From CAZYWA01 sp964650975 [NCBI: uncultured bacterium] (lineage in GTDB: Bacteria; JADJOY01): a DNA stretch of 27,742 bases. The stretch spans positions 1 to 27,742 of the forward strand of contig CAZYWA010000024.1 of the NCBI GenBank assembly GCA_964650975.1, read 5' to 3'. Each line of letters opens with the position of its first letter. The stretch's first letter is position 1. The position numbers and the translations under genes were made by a program. The notes under the pieces are model-generated. The model made no database searches and was not told where the DNA came from. It was given only the letters and a program-made list of their open reading frames with translations. Below, one piece after another: positions 16,533 to 24,328 of this stretch.

Positions 16533-18145
16533 GCGGGCGGAGCGATGGCATCGGCGAGCGCGCGTGCCACCAAGCGGTGGCCGTAGCGAGTCAGGTGCTG
16601 ATCGCGATCGAGGAACAGGAAGTGCTCCCGGTTCTCTTCGAACAGCGGCCGCAGCTCCACGTAAGGAAATCGGTGCGCAGCGACGAGCTCGCGATAGGCC
16701 GGCAAATAGGCCGGCGATCCGCTGCCATAAACGCTGTCGAACTCCATCTCCTCGGCGAATAGCGGCTGCGCGCCCCGGGACGCGAGCTGCGAGATGAGCT
16801 CCAACCTTGAGCTGAAGCTGCCCGGCTTGAGGCCGTAGTCGCTGAGCTTCGTGTAGAAGACCACGTGACTCGGCGCGAGTCCGCGCGTGTCGAACTCAAC
16901 CCGGCGAGCCAGGCCCGTGACCACCGATGGGCCGCGGTCCCAGACGACGGCGGCCGGATCGCGCTCGTAGAGAATCCCCTCGAGAAGCCGCGGGAAATCG
17001 GGTGGCAGATCCTCAACCACGATGGGGGCGCCGGAGAGGCGTGAACCGCCGTAGCACAGCACCCGGAGCTCGGCGCCAGGCAACGCCAGGCGCGCGGGGA
17101 GCGCGAGGTCCGCACCGCGACGGCCCAGCACGCCGGCCACCAGGCCCAAGATCGCGGCTGTGACCAGCACGATCTGAGGAACCAGCAGCGCTCCGTGCAT
17201 GAGCTTGCGACTTCCCAGATCCGGGAACCGGGCCAGCAGGCGATCGCGCGCCATCGTGACGAGCACCGGCCATGCGACCACGCCCAGCATCGCGACCCGA
17301 AGCCGCGCCTGGCGGATGGCGCCGACTGGCGGATGGCGGTCCGACACGCCAAGCGCCAGTGCGACTCCCACGACCCCGGCCGTGACCGCTGCGAGCAGTA
17401 CCGACACGTGGCCCGGATGGTGGCTGGTGTGGTGTGGCAGGACCCGTGCAAGCGGCGACGGCGTTCCCGAGACGAGAGCCCACCCGACGAGCAATGCAAT
17501 CACCACGAGCGAGGGTCCGGATGACAAGAGGGTCCAGGAGGGTGGCGGTCTCGTCGCCAGCTCGGAGCCATCGTCGAGCTCGACGCGCTCGAGCTTCACC
17601 CGCGAGAAGAGCTGTGTGCTCCACGGTGGGAACATCGCCAGGTCGAGCGCGCCGCTAGGTTCGGAGCGCAGCGTCGCGAACCCCGGCGCACCCTCGACGC
17701 TCACGTCGACGCCGCTCGCCGTGCGACGAAGGACCATCTCGCCGTCCTGGGCAGCGGAGGCCGACAGCACGGCGGGCGAGGTATCGAACAGCGCCCCATC
17801 GCGGATGCGAATCCGTCCACTCGAGAGCAAAGGCGTGCGGCTCACGCGCGCCACGTCGAAGTCGTCTCCCGTCCGGTCGGCCGCGACGCTCAGCGCCTCG
17901 CCGTCCGCCAGCTGGTACCGCAAACGGATCTCCTTCCACGAACGATGCCACGGCAGCACCAGGCGCGCGGTGATCAGCGCGAGCAACGAGTCGTCGAGCT
18001 CGAGTGTCTCGAGACGCCCATCCGCCGAGCGCCACGGCGGCATCAGCCATGGAGGCGTGCCGGCGAAGAGCCCGGTGGCGAGCAGCGCGACACACTGCAG
18101 GAACCAGATCCTCCGCCAACCGGCGCTGAGTGGCACGGGTCTCAC
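16526..18145 (-). CDS. Membrane SGNH-like protein following cytochrome B
   Basis: 539 residues from a GTG at 18145 that overlaps the cytochrome B stop (GTGA), so translation is probably coupled. Order: N-terminal helix (~12-30), exported beta-rich domain (~40-190), four or so helices (~208-340), then an SGNH-like domain (~360-535). Block I reads CYGGSRLSG with candidate nucleophile S368. The block III Asn is Ser435 (KLSDY). The C-terminal motif is RDQHLTRYGH with D515/H517, closer to the D-x-H pattern of AlgJ/OatA-type acyltransferases than to D-x-x-H hydrolases. The layout matches the larger protein at 9846-12548. It may acylate or deacylate an envelope polymer; this is inference, and loss of activity is possible given the altered block III. 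Confidence 0.78.
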   Translation of the reverse strand: MRPVPLSAGWRRIWFLQCVALLATGLFAGTPPWLMPPWRSADGRLETLELDDSLLALITARLVLPWHRSWKEIRLRYQLADGEALSVAADRTGDDFDVARVSRTPLLSSGRIRIRDGALFDTSPAVLSASAAQDGEMVLRRTASGVDVSVEGAPGFATLRSEPSGALDLAMFPPWSTQLFSRVKLERVELDDGSELATRPPPSWTLLSSGPSLVVIALLVGWALVSGTPSPLARVLPHHTSHHPGHVSVLLAAVTAGVVGVALALGVSDRHPPVGAIRQARLRVAMLGVVAWPVLVTMARDRLLARFPDLGSRKLMHGALLVPQIVLVTAAILGLVAGVLGRRGADLALPARLALPGAELRVLCYGGSRLSGAPIVVEDLPPDFPRLLEGILYERDPAAVVWDRGPSVVTGLARRVEFDTRGLAPSHVVFYTKLSDYGLKPGSFSSRLELISQLASRGAQPLFAEEMEFDSVYGSGSPAYLPAYRELVAAHRFPYVELRPLFEENREHFLFLDRDQHLTRYGHRLVARALADAIAPPAQ

Positions 18146-20286
18146 TCCACCGCAACCGTGACACTCGCTTCGTCGAGCGTGTGCACCGGAAGCTGCGTGT
18201 GATCCGGGGCCAGCATCCAGGTCGCCAGCTCAGGCTCGATCCGCCGGTAGCGCCACCGGACGGTCACGGTGAGCGGTCCGCGCACCGAGGCGGAGAGCGG
18301 TACCACGAGCTCGTCCACGATCGAACCGTCGGGCGGAAGCAGCCGTTCGTCGCGCACCGCCGCGGTTTTCCAGATGCGGTGCTCGGTGATCGGGTTTCCG
18401 GAGGCGTCGACCGGCGTCCCGCCCAGCTGGTGCGTGCCGGGCGGCAAGCTCCCGTCGGCATCCAGCACCCCGGTCGCGAACACCGTGGCGCCGCTACCGT
18501 CGGTCACGCGACCCTCGAGCCACAGCTGATTCATGTCGAGCGGTCCGGAAGGGAGCGGATGAGCGTGCGTGCCGTTGGCGGTGTGCACCGCGACGTGTAG
18601 CTCGCTGCCCGAGGAAACGCTGCGCGGCACCTCGAGGGTCACGGCGAGGGGCTTTCGCTCGTGGAGGAAGTTCCGGTGCGCCCTGCTCTTCCCGCTCTGG
18701 ATCGACGCCAAATAGACCTGCTCGTAGCTCGACACTGACAGCTTGCCCAGCGCCCAGCGCTCGGCGGCCCGGTCGAAGGCCTCGAGTCCTCCTGCCGGCG
18801 TGAACCAGCTCGGTGCGAGCAAGCTCATCGAGCGCAGCGTGCCGAAGGTGCGATGGTCGGGACGCGCGTGAATCGTGTCCTCGAACACGTTGAGCTGCAT
18901 GTGACAACTGGTGCAGCTCACCGCGTCCTTCGCCGCCGTCGAGCCGTGCCACGGCGTGTAGAGGTCCTCTTGCACGAGCTCCGCGCCGCCGTTCATCTCG
19001 GCGGGCGTCACGATCCGGTGGCAGCCCGCGCAGAACTCCGACTCGACGTAACCCCCGTGCTTGTAGTCCTCCGAATGAGCGACGAGCCCGTCCGACACGA
19101 ACAGCGCGTCGTCGACCTGACCGGGAGCCCACGCGCCCAGCGAGAACTCCGGGCGGTAGCGTTTCTCGAAGGTCACCTGGACGCGGCCGGTCGCCTCCCC
19201 CGGATCGGTGTGGGTGATGATGTGGCAGTACTGGCACGAGATCCCCACCCGGCTCACCGAATCGAAGAGCGGGCTGGAACTGCCCTCGGTGAGACCGAGC
19301 AACGCGGCGAGCGGATTGTGGCAACGGGCACAGAAGATGGTCTTCTCGGATCCTTCCTCCTCGGCCATCAGCGCAACGGCGCGCGCGTAGGGACGGTTGG
19401 TCGCGGCGAAGCGATGGGGGGAAATCTGCCATTCGCGGAAGATCTCTCCATGGCAGGTGCCGCACACTTCGGGGTCGACCAGGCGCGTGAAATCCACCGG
19501 ATTGGGACCGGCGCCGGGCTTCAGGTTGCCGACCGACACGGTACGATCGGCGCCCGGGAGCCCCAGACGATCCGGATTCCTGGCGGCTTGCGCTCGTACA
19601 TCGCGGCTCGCCCACCAGGCATAGGCTCCCAGCACGGCGAGCGTCGTGACGACGATGCGGAGCGTTCGCCAGAGCGGTGCGTCGCTCCGGAAGCTGCGGC
19701 CGTAATACGAGGCCAGGCCATGCCAGAGGAGCAGGGCCGCCGTGGGGAAGCCGAGCCAGGCGTGCATCAGTGCCATCCGCCGGCGGCCCAGGGCGTCGCC
19801 TGACATCGCGGTCGGATCGAATACTCCAAGGAACACGCCCGACGCGAACACCACGTGCGCCAGTGCCAGCGTCACCACACCGACCACGATGATGCCCTTG
19901 TGACCCGATCGGTGGATCCGCATGTAGACCGGAGTGAGCGGCACCATCGGCACGATGCCGATCGCCAGCGCGAAGGCGGGCGGCACGTGGATCCAGAAGA
20001 TCGTCACCGGCGACAGCAAGCACAGCAGGGTCAGGACCGACACGGTCCGTCCCGCGATCCGTGTGACGTGGCGCGTGATCAGCACCACGAACAGTACGTA
20101 CATCACGACACCGGCGGCGATGTGACCACTGGGCGTCGCGATCACGGGCGCGGCGAGGTGGTGCTGCGCCACCAACACGCCCGCGAGCAGCGTGGTCGCG
20201 ATCAGCGCGCCCAGGAACCATGCGAAAAGTGGGCCCTCGCGCACCCACGCGCGCTCGGAACGCTCGTCGGGCCCGCGAGTGCTCAT
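18142..20286 (-). CDS. Membrane-anchored b/c-type multiheme cytochrome (five CxxCH), paralogue B
   Basis: 714 residues from an ATG at 20286. Residues 1-225 form about seven helices with histidine pairs H55/H73 and H175/H189, the same spacings (18 and 14) as in paralogue A, which supports two membrane b hemes. Five heme c sites follow: CGTCH (275), CARCH (319), CQYCH (351), CAGCH (419) and CTSCH (458). The first is followed by W286-x-x-S-x-H291, a c554-type feature. The C-terminal beta-rich domain again carries EHRIW (635), PPDG (651) and YRRIEPEL (680). Extra histidines (for example 42, 43, 357, 359) could be sixth ligands. I infer transfer of electrons between the quinone pool and an outer carrier. 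It lies 31 bases after a small membrane protein gene and is coupled to the SGNH gene. Confidence 0.9.
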   Translation of the reverse strand: MSTRGPDERSERAWVREGPLFAWFLGALIATTLLAGVLVAQHHLAAPVIATPSGHIAAGVVMYVLFVVLITRHVTRIAGRTVSVLTLLCLLSPVTIFWIHVPPAFALAIGIVPMVPLTPVYMRIHRSGHKGIIVVGVVTLALAHVVFASGVFLGVFDPTAMSGDALGRRRMALMHAWLGFPTAALLLWHGLASYYGRSFRSDAPLWRTLRIVVTTLAVLGAYAWWASRDVRAQAARNPDRLGLPGADRTVSVGNLKPGAGPNPVDFTRLVDPEVCGTCHGEIFREWQISPHRFAATNRPYARAVALMAEEEGSEKTIFCARCHNPLAALLGLTEGSSSPLFDSVSRVGISCQYCHIITHTDPGEATGRVQVTFEKRYRPEFSLGAWAPGQVDDALFVSDGLVAHSEDYKHGGYVESEFCAGCHRIVTPAEMNGGAELVQEDLYTPWHGSTAAKDAVSCTSCHMQLNVFEDTIHARPDHRTFGTLRSMSLLAPSWFTPAGGLEAFDRAAERWALGKLSVSSYEQVYLASIQSGKSRAHRNFLHERKPLAVTLEVPRSVSSGSELHVAVHTANGTHAHPLPSGPLDMNQLWLEGRVTDGSGATVFATGVLDADGSLPPGTHQLGGTPVDASGNPITEHRIWKTAAVRDERLLPPDGSIVDELVVPLSASVRGPLTVTVRWRYRRIEPELATWMLAPDHTQLPVHTLDEASVTVAVE

Positions 20287-20317
20287 GGCGAAGACACGGA
20301 ACGGGGGCGCGAGGACC

Positions 20318-20833
20318 TCAGTCGCGAAAGATCTCGGCTCGTGTGACCCGACCGTCCCGGATCGAGATCACCGCGAGGTCCGAGGCGAGGCCGTCGGTCG
20401 CCCGGATCCGGTAGACGAGCGCGCGATTCCGGTCCCCCCCGGCGCCGACGGAGTCCTTCTCCCCAACGTCGACGCCCTCTGGATAGGCCGCCATCGCGGC
20501 TCTCGCCTCGGCCACTGTCGATCCAAGAGATACCCGCTCGAGATCTTGCTGAAAGCGCTTGTGGGAGGTCCACGGCGTATGCCAGAGCCCCACGAGCGCC
20601 CCGACATACCCCACCGCGAGCGACAAGCGCCGGATCGGTGGCTCTCCTCGAACAAGCCACATCAGGAACGGGACCGTGATCGACGCATAGCCCGCGTAGA
20701 GCAGGAATGCGGGGTGAAACGCCAGAAAGAATTCCGAGATCGCCGGGAGCGCGACCAGCACCCCCACTCGGGCAGCACGAGGGTACCTTCCGAGACGGCC
20801 GGGGCGAGGTGAGCTCGATTCCGGTCGGGTCAT
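20318..20833 (-). CDS. Small membrane protein with soluble C-terminal domain, unknown function
   Basis: 171 residues from an ATG at 20833. Three hydrophobic segments (~22-38, 41-60, 70-86) are followed by a soluble domain (98-171) beginning VSLGSTVAEARAAM and ending ISIRDGRVTRAEIF. This helix-then-strands outline faintly recalls the BamE/SmpA fold, but I cannot claim homology. It heads the group with cytochrome B and its SGNH partner and is separated from cytochrome B by only 31 bases, so a helper role for the cytochrome is possible. Confidence 0.65.
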   Translation of the reverse strand: MTRPESSSPRPGRLGRYPRAARVGVLVALPAISEFFLAFHPAFLLYAGYASITVPFLMWLVRGEPPIRRLSLAVGYVGALVGLWHTPWTSHKRFQQDLERVSLGSTVAEARAAMAAYPEGVDVGEKDSVGAGGDRNRALVYRIRATDGLASDLAVISIRDGRVTRAEIFRD

Positions 20834-20905
20834 TCGACGGTTCGCTCGGTCAATCGAGCCGCTCCACGCGTGCCGTCGCGGGCGGGGGAAGCCCAGGCGC
20901 CGATG

Positions 20906-20937
20906 ATCTTACCAGCTCGTGCCGTCACGGACGTCAA
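20906..20937 (-). promoter_or_regulatory. Promoter-like element before the cytochrome B group
   Basis: On the minus strand TTGACG (20937-20932) precedes an extended -10-like TGGTAAGAT (TAAGAT at 20911-20906). The spacer is 20 bases, longer than ideal, though the extended -10 could compensate. Transcription would start about 65 bases before the ATG at 20833. Confidence 0.3.
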
Positions 20938-21039
20938 TCACGATCCGTCGAAACGCTCGACCGCGCCGAGTCGCCGAGGGCGGTGCCGCGAGAACGCACC
21001 TTGCGTTGCACGGTTCACGAACGCGATGACATCCTGGCC

Positions 21040-21105
21040 CTGTCTTCTCCTTCAGAAGGCAGCGGAGCGGAAGCTCCGCACGATTCGAGATCGGCCAGAA
21101 GACGG
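21040..21105. ncRNA. Candidate structured RNA element (three-stem junction)
   Basis: An outer stem of 9 pairs can form between 21040-21048 and 21097-21105 (GTCTTCT with AGAAGAC at its core, one G-U pair). Inside it are CCTT/AAGG (21049-21052 with 21056-21059) and a perfect 7-bp hairpin GCGGAGC/GCTCCGC (21062-21068 with 21073-21079). The latter is closed by GGAA, a GNRA-type tetraloop when read on the plus strand. The tetraloop favours the plus strand, about 215 bases before the propeller ATG. It may be a leader element, a small RNA or a dispersed repeat; I cannot name a family. Confidence 0.35.
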
Positions 21106-21319
21106 AACGCCAGATTCGCGGCTCGACCGGTGGGGTCCGCCAGGGATTCGCGAGATCGACATCGGATCCCGAACGCCACCACGCCAGACTCGGCACCTCT
21201 CCGCCTCTCATGCACGCGCCGTCGCGAACGCCCGCCGCCGACAAGGAGCCGGCGTTTGATCCTCAGCGGCGACTTCACCAGCTCGCTGACCGTGCGGTAG
21301 CCACAGCCAGGCTGGTGCC

Positions 21320-22672
21320 ATGCATCGCTCGACTGCGTTGATTTCGCTCGGTCTGCTCGTGGCCGCTTCCGCTGCTAGCGCCGCGGATTGGCCGAATTGG
21401 CGTGGGTCCAACCACGATGGCAAAGCAGCGTCCGGCCCCGTGTTCACCAGCGGCCCGTTCTCTCTCCGGCTGGCCTGGTCGCGGCCGTTGGGAATCGCGT
21501 ACTCCGGGATCTCGATAGCCGATGGACGCGCGGTGACCATGTACTCGGACGGGAAACAGGACCAGCTGACCGCGCTCGATGCGGCCACCGGCACCACCGT
21601 GTGGACGAGAGCGATCGACGCGACCTTCCCTGGCGACGGCGGCTCGGAAGGTGGCGCCAAGAGTGTCCCCACGATCGACTCCGGTGTCGTCTACGCGCTC
21701 GGACCCAACGGACAGCTGCTCGCAGCGCGCCTGGCGGACGGCTCCGAGATCTGGCGCGTGCGACTGGACGAGGCGGACGGAGCCCTGCGCCCCGAGTTCG
21801 GCTTTGCGACCTCGCCCGTCGTCGCCGGCGATGTGCTCTTCGTGCAGACCGGCGGACCGAAGGGTCACAGCCTGACCGGCCTCGACAGATGGACCGGGGC
21901 CGTCGTGTGGTCCGCTGGAGACGATTCGGCGGAATACCAGTCACCGATCCCGGCCGAGCTCGCTGGTGTGGCCCAGATCGTGGCGGTGACCGACCATCTC
22001 GTGAGTGGAATCGATCCGGCGACAGGGCGAGTCTACTGGTCGCATCCGTATGCCACGGACGGCGTGCCGACACCGGTACTCCTGGACGACGATCGATTCA
22101 TGCTGCCCGGCAACTCGAAATCGGTCGCGTTTCGTGTGCGGCGCGGCGACGGCCGATTCGAGGTCGACGACCTCTGGGAGACCGCCGACCTCAAGGGAAA
22201 TCTCGCGACGCCGGTCTGGTACGACGGTTTCCTCTACGGCTACAGCGGCGACTTCCTGACCTGTGTGTCCGCCGAGGACGGCCGGAAGGTCTGGAAGTCG
22301 CGGCAGCCGGGAGGACACGGGCTGATCCTGGTCGACGGACATCTCGTGATCTTCGGCAGCGGAGGAAAGATCGTGGTCGCCGATGCCTCACCTGACGGGT
22401 ATCACGAAGCCGCTAGCATCGACGTTCTCGACCGCACCAGCTACACGTACCCGAGCTTTGCCGAAGGGCGGATCTTCGTCCGCAACACGAGAGAGATCGC
22501 GGCCGTCGGCATCGGGCCGCCCGGAACACCCCTCGAGGCCGGCTCACGGGTCCACGAGCTCGCTCGCGTCGCGCGCATCAAGGTCGCGAGCACCTTCCAC
22601 GGGATCGTGGATTGGTTCTGGACCGAGGTGAGCCACCATCTCGGTCCCGGACCGGACAGCCCGCATCCTTGA
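21320..22672 (+). CDS. Exported PQQ-like beta-propeller repeat protein
   Basis: 450 residues with an N-terminal signal peptide (cleavage near ASAA, residue ~22), then WPNWRGSNHDG, an opening typical of this family. PQQ-like blades are visible as LDAATGTTVW (86), LADGSEIW (138), LDRWTGAVVW (188), IDPATGRVYW (231) and SAEDGRKVW (317). These conserved Trp-docking blades are structural; I see no dehydrogenase catalytic set, so cofactor binding is not implied. The last ~45 residues are predicted helical. The likely ribosome site is AGG eight bases before the ATG. It is convergent with the radical SAM gene, with 10 bases between stops. Function is unknown; as a periplasmic propeller it could act as a scaffold or binding protein. 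Confidence 0.85.
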   Translation: MHRSTALISLGLLVAASAASAADWPNWRGSNHDGKAASGPVFTSGPFSLRLAWSRPLGIAYSGISIADGRAVTMYSDGKQDQLTALDAATGTTVWTRAIDATFPGDGGSEGGAKSVPTIDSGVVYALGPNGQLLAARLADGSEIWRVRLDEADGALRPEFGFATSPVVAGDVLFVQTGGPKGHSLTGLDRWTGAVVWSAGDDSAEYQSPIPAELAGVAQIVAVTDHLVSGIDPATGRVYWSHPYATDGVPTPVLLDDDRFMLPGNSKSVAFRVRRGDGRFEVDDLWETADLKGNLATPVWYDGFLYGYSGDFLTCVSAEDGRKVWKSRQPGGHGLILVDGHLVIFGSGGKIVVADASPDGYHEAASIDVLDRTSYTYPSFAEGRIFVRNTREIAAVGIGPPGTPLEAGSRVHELARVARIKVASTFHGIVDWFWTEVSHHLGPGPDSPHP

Positions 22673-22682
22673 TGGGTGAAGG

Positions 22683-24179
22683 TCAGGCGTCGGCCGCGCC
22701 ATGCCGCGCGAAGTTCCGGCCCACGCTGCCCCAGACGCTCAGCGCCAGGTTCATCGCGGAGCGCTCGATGAGACCGTGGAAGAAGAGGTTGGCGGTGCGG
22801 AAGCGCGCGATCGGCTGGTAGGCCTTCGCGAGCGCGCGCACCGCCCACGGCGCGCCGTACTCGCGCGCCTTGTCGTCGAGGAAGAGCGAGGTGAAGTAGA
22901 TCGACTCGTAGAGCGCCTTGCGCTCGGGCATCAGGTTGGTTCGCTCGTGGCGGAAGTCCGCCCAGCCCTCGAGCGTGGCCGGCGCCTCGAGGCCCGCGTC
23001 CATGGCGACGTCGAAGAGCGCCGTGCCCGGGTAGGGCGTGAAGTTGTAGAGCGGCGAAACGTGCACGTTGTGATTGAGCGCCAAGAGCTTGAGCATCAGG
23101 TCGACCGTCATGCGCAGCTCGTCGAGGGTCTCGGTCGGGATGCCGCACATGAAGCTGTAGAAAAGCGTGATCGGGTACCGGGCGAGGCGCTCGGTGACCT
23201 CGACCACGTCGTCGACGGTGCCGCCCTTCTGCACGTAGGTCCGTAGCCGCGGCGAGCCCGACTCGATCCCGCAGGTCAGCCGGCGGCAGCCGCTGTCGAC
23301 GATCAGCTGGTAGTCGTCGTCGGTCATGCGCGCCATGCCCTCGATGTCGACGCCCTGGACCTGCCAGGTGATGCCGAGCGACTTGAGGCCCTCGGCGATC
23401 GCGCGCGCGCGCTTCAGGTTGGTGAAGAACATGTCGTCGACGAAGTAGATGTCCTCGATCCCGAACTCGCCCACCAGGCGGTGGATCTGCTCCAGCGTTC
23501 GCGTGGGATCGAGCGCCCTCCAGCGCCGGTCGTTGAACACCACGTTGTAGCAATAGGTGCAAGGCAGCGGGCAGCCGCGCGAGCTCTGGAAGAAGGCCGA
23601 CTTCCGGCCCTTGTAAGTGGGCTGGTAGCGGCTCATGTCGACCAGATGCCAGGGCGGAGCCGGCAGCGCGGACAGATCGAGCTTCGGGGCCGGCGTCCAG
23701 GCCACCACTCGCTCGCCGTCGCGGCACCAGAGGCCGGGAATTTCCCGGGGCGAGCGCCCCTCGGCGAGCGCTCGAGCGAGATCCCTGAGCGGAACCTCGC
23801 CTTCTCCCTGGACCACGAAGTCCGCGAACGGACTGTGGGCGGTCTGCTCGGGAAGCAAGCTCGCGTGGATCCCGCCCCACACGATCGGGACCCTGGGACG
23901 CACCCGACGCACCACCTCGCACATCTCGATGCACGAGCGAATCATCGGACCGGTGAACGCCGTCGCGCCCACCAGCAGGGGCTCGTCGCGGAGCGACGCT
24001 TCGAGCTCGGCTTCCCAGGCCGCTCCGTGGAGCCGCCGGTCGAAGATCTCGACGGGAAACTCTCGCTCAGCGAGGGTCGCGGCGTGGATCAGGGCGAGCG
24101 GCAGCGACGGGCTCGACCGCATCTCGTCCCATTCGCCGACCGCAGGTTGTAACAGCAGGAGCCGCCGCGCTGCAGCCAT
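22683..24179 (-). CDS. B12-binding-type radical SAM protein
   Basis: 498 residues. Residues ~5-150 resemble the cobalamin-binding fold found in front of many radical SAM enzymes (WGGIHASLLPEQT at 101, VQGEGE at 123), but the DxHxxG cobalamin ligand motif is not seen, so B12 may not be coordinated through His. The radical SAM core has the cluster motif C203-x3-C207-x2-C210 (CPLPCTYC), then YFVDDMFFTN (245) and GIESGSPR (304), typical of the B12-binding radical SAM superfamily (methyltransferases and related enzymes). A helical C-terminal domain follows. The substrate is unknown. It stands alone behind a promoter-like element, with no obvious biosynthetic partner adjacent. Confidence 0.9.
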   Translation of the reverse strand: MAAARRLLLLQPAVGEWDEMRSSPSLPLALIHAATLAEREFPVEIFDRRLHGAAWEAELEASLRDEPLLVGATAFTGPMIRSCIEMCEVVRRVRPRVPIVWGGIHASLLPEQTAHSPFADFVVQGEGEVPLRDLARALAEGRSPREIPGLWCRDGERVVAWTPAPKLDLSALPAPPWHLVDMSRYQPTYKGRKSAFFQSSRGCPLPCTYCYNVVFNDRRWRALDPTRTLEQIHRLVGEFGIEDIYFVDDMFFTNLKRARAIAEGLKSLGITWQVQGVDIEGMARMTDDDYQLIVDSGCRRLTCGIESGSPRLRTYVQKGGTVDDVVEVTERLARYPITLFYSFMCGIPTETLDELRMTVDLMLKLLALNHNVHVSPLYNFTPYPGTALFDVAMDAGLEAPATLEGWADFRHERTNLMPERKALYESIYFTSLFLDDKAREYGAPWAVRALAKAYQPIARFRTANLFFHGLIERSAMNLALSVWGSVGRNFARHGAADA

Positions 24180-24241
24180 GTGGGAAACGATTCTCGTCGG
24201 GTACGACGGAAGACGACTCGATCGCGCGAAGGTGGAGGCAG

Positions 24242-24270
24242 GATAGATCCAGCGCGTGGTCCCCCGTCAA
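24242..24270 (-). promoter_or_regulatory. Promoter-like element for the radical SAM gene
   Basis: On the minus strand TTGACG (24270-24265) is followed after 17 bases by TCTATC (24247-24242); an alternative -10, TATCCT, lies 2 bases further. The -35 matches the consensus at 5 of 6 positions. The start would be near 24235, about 55 bases before the ATG at 24179, and just past the hairpin that ends the upstream unit. Confidence 0.4.
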
Positions 24271-24279
24271 GCGACGAGG

Positions 24280-24299
24280 GTCCGCGCCCGAGCGCGGAC
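24280..24299 (-). terminator. Perfect 8-bp GC hairpin, likely terminator
   Basis: GTCCGCGC (24280-24287) and GCGCGGAC (24292-24299) pair perfectly around a four-base loop, 29 bases after the stop of the membrane protein gene. No T-run follows on the minus strand, so it would be a U-poor terminator or a transcript-end stabiliser. Confidence 0.5.
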
Positions 24300-24328
24300 A
24301 CGAATCGCCAGGCGCGGCGCCGCCGCGG

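Larger units (their letters stand above)
20834..21319. other. 486-base divergent intergenic region with RNA-like structure
   Basis: It separates the minus-strand cytochrome B group from the plus-strand PQQ-like propeller. Short frames on both strands have no recognisable content. The region holds a promoter-like element for the minus group and the multi-stem structure at 21040-21105, both listed separately. A second weaker hairpin (CGCCG 21236-21240 with CGGCG 21250-21254, then TTT) lies closer to the propeller gene and could end a small plus-strand transcript. Confidence 0.5.

Noticed and set aside
18494-20248. 584-residue minus-strand frame over cytochrome B
   Set aside because: Same strand, shifted frame of a gene with five heme motifs; its composition is Arg/Gly-rich and motif-free.
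20870-21259. Short frames on both strands in the long intergenic region
   Set aside because: No recognisable content, no ribosome site, and they overlap each other and the stem structure.
22441-23934. 497-residue minus-strand frame over the radical SAM gene
   Set aside because: Shifted frame of a well-recognised enzyme; no independent motif.
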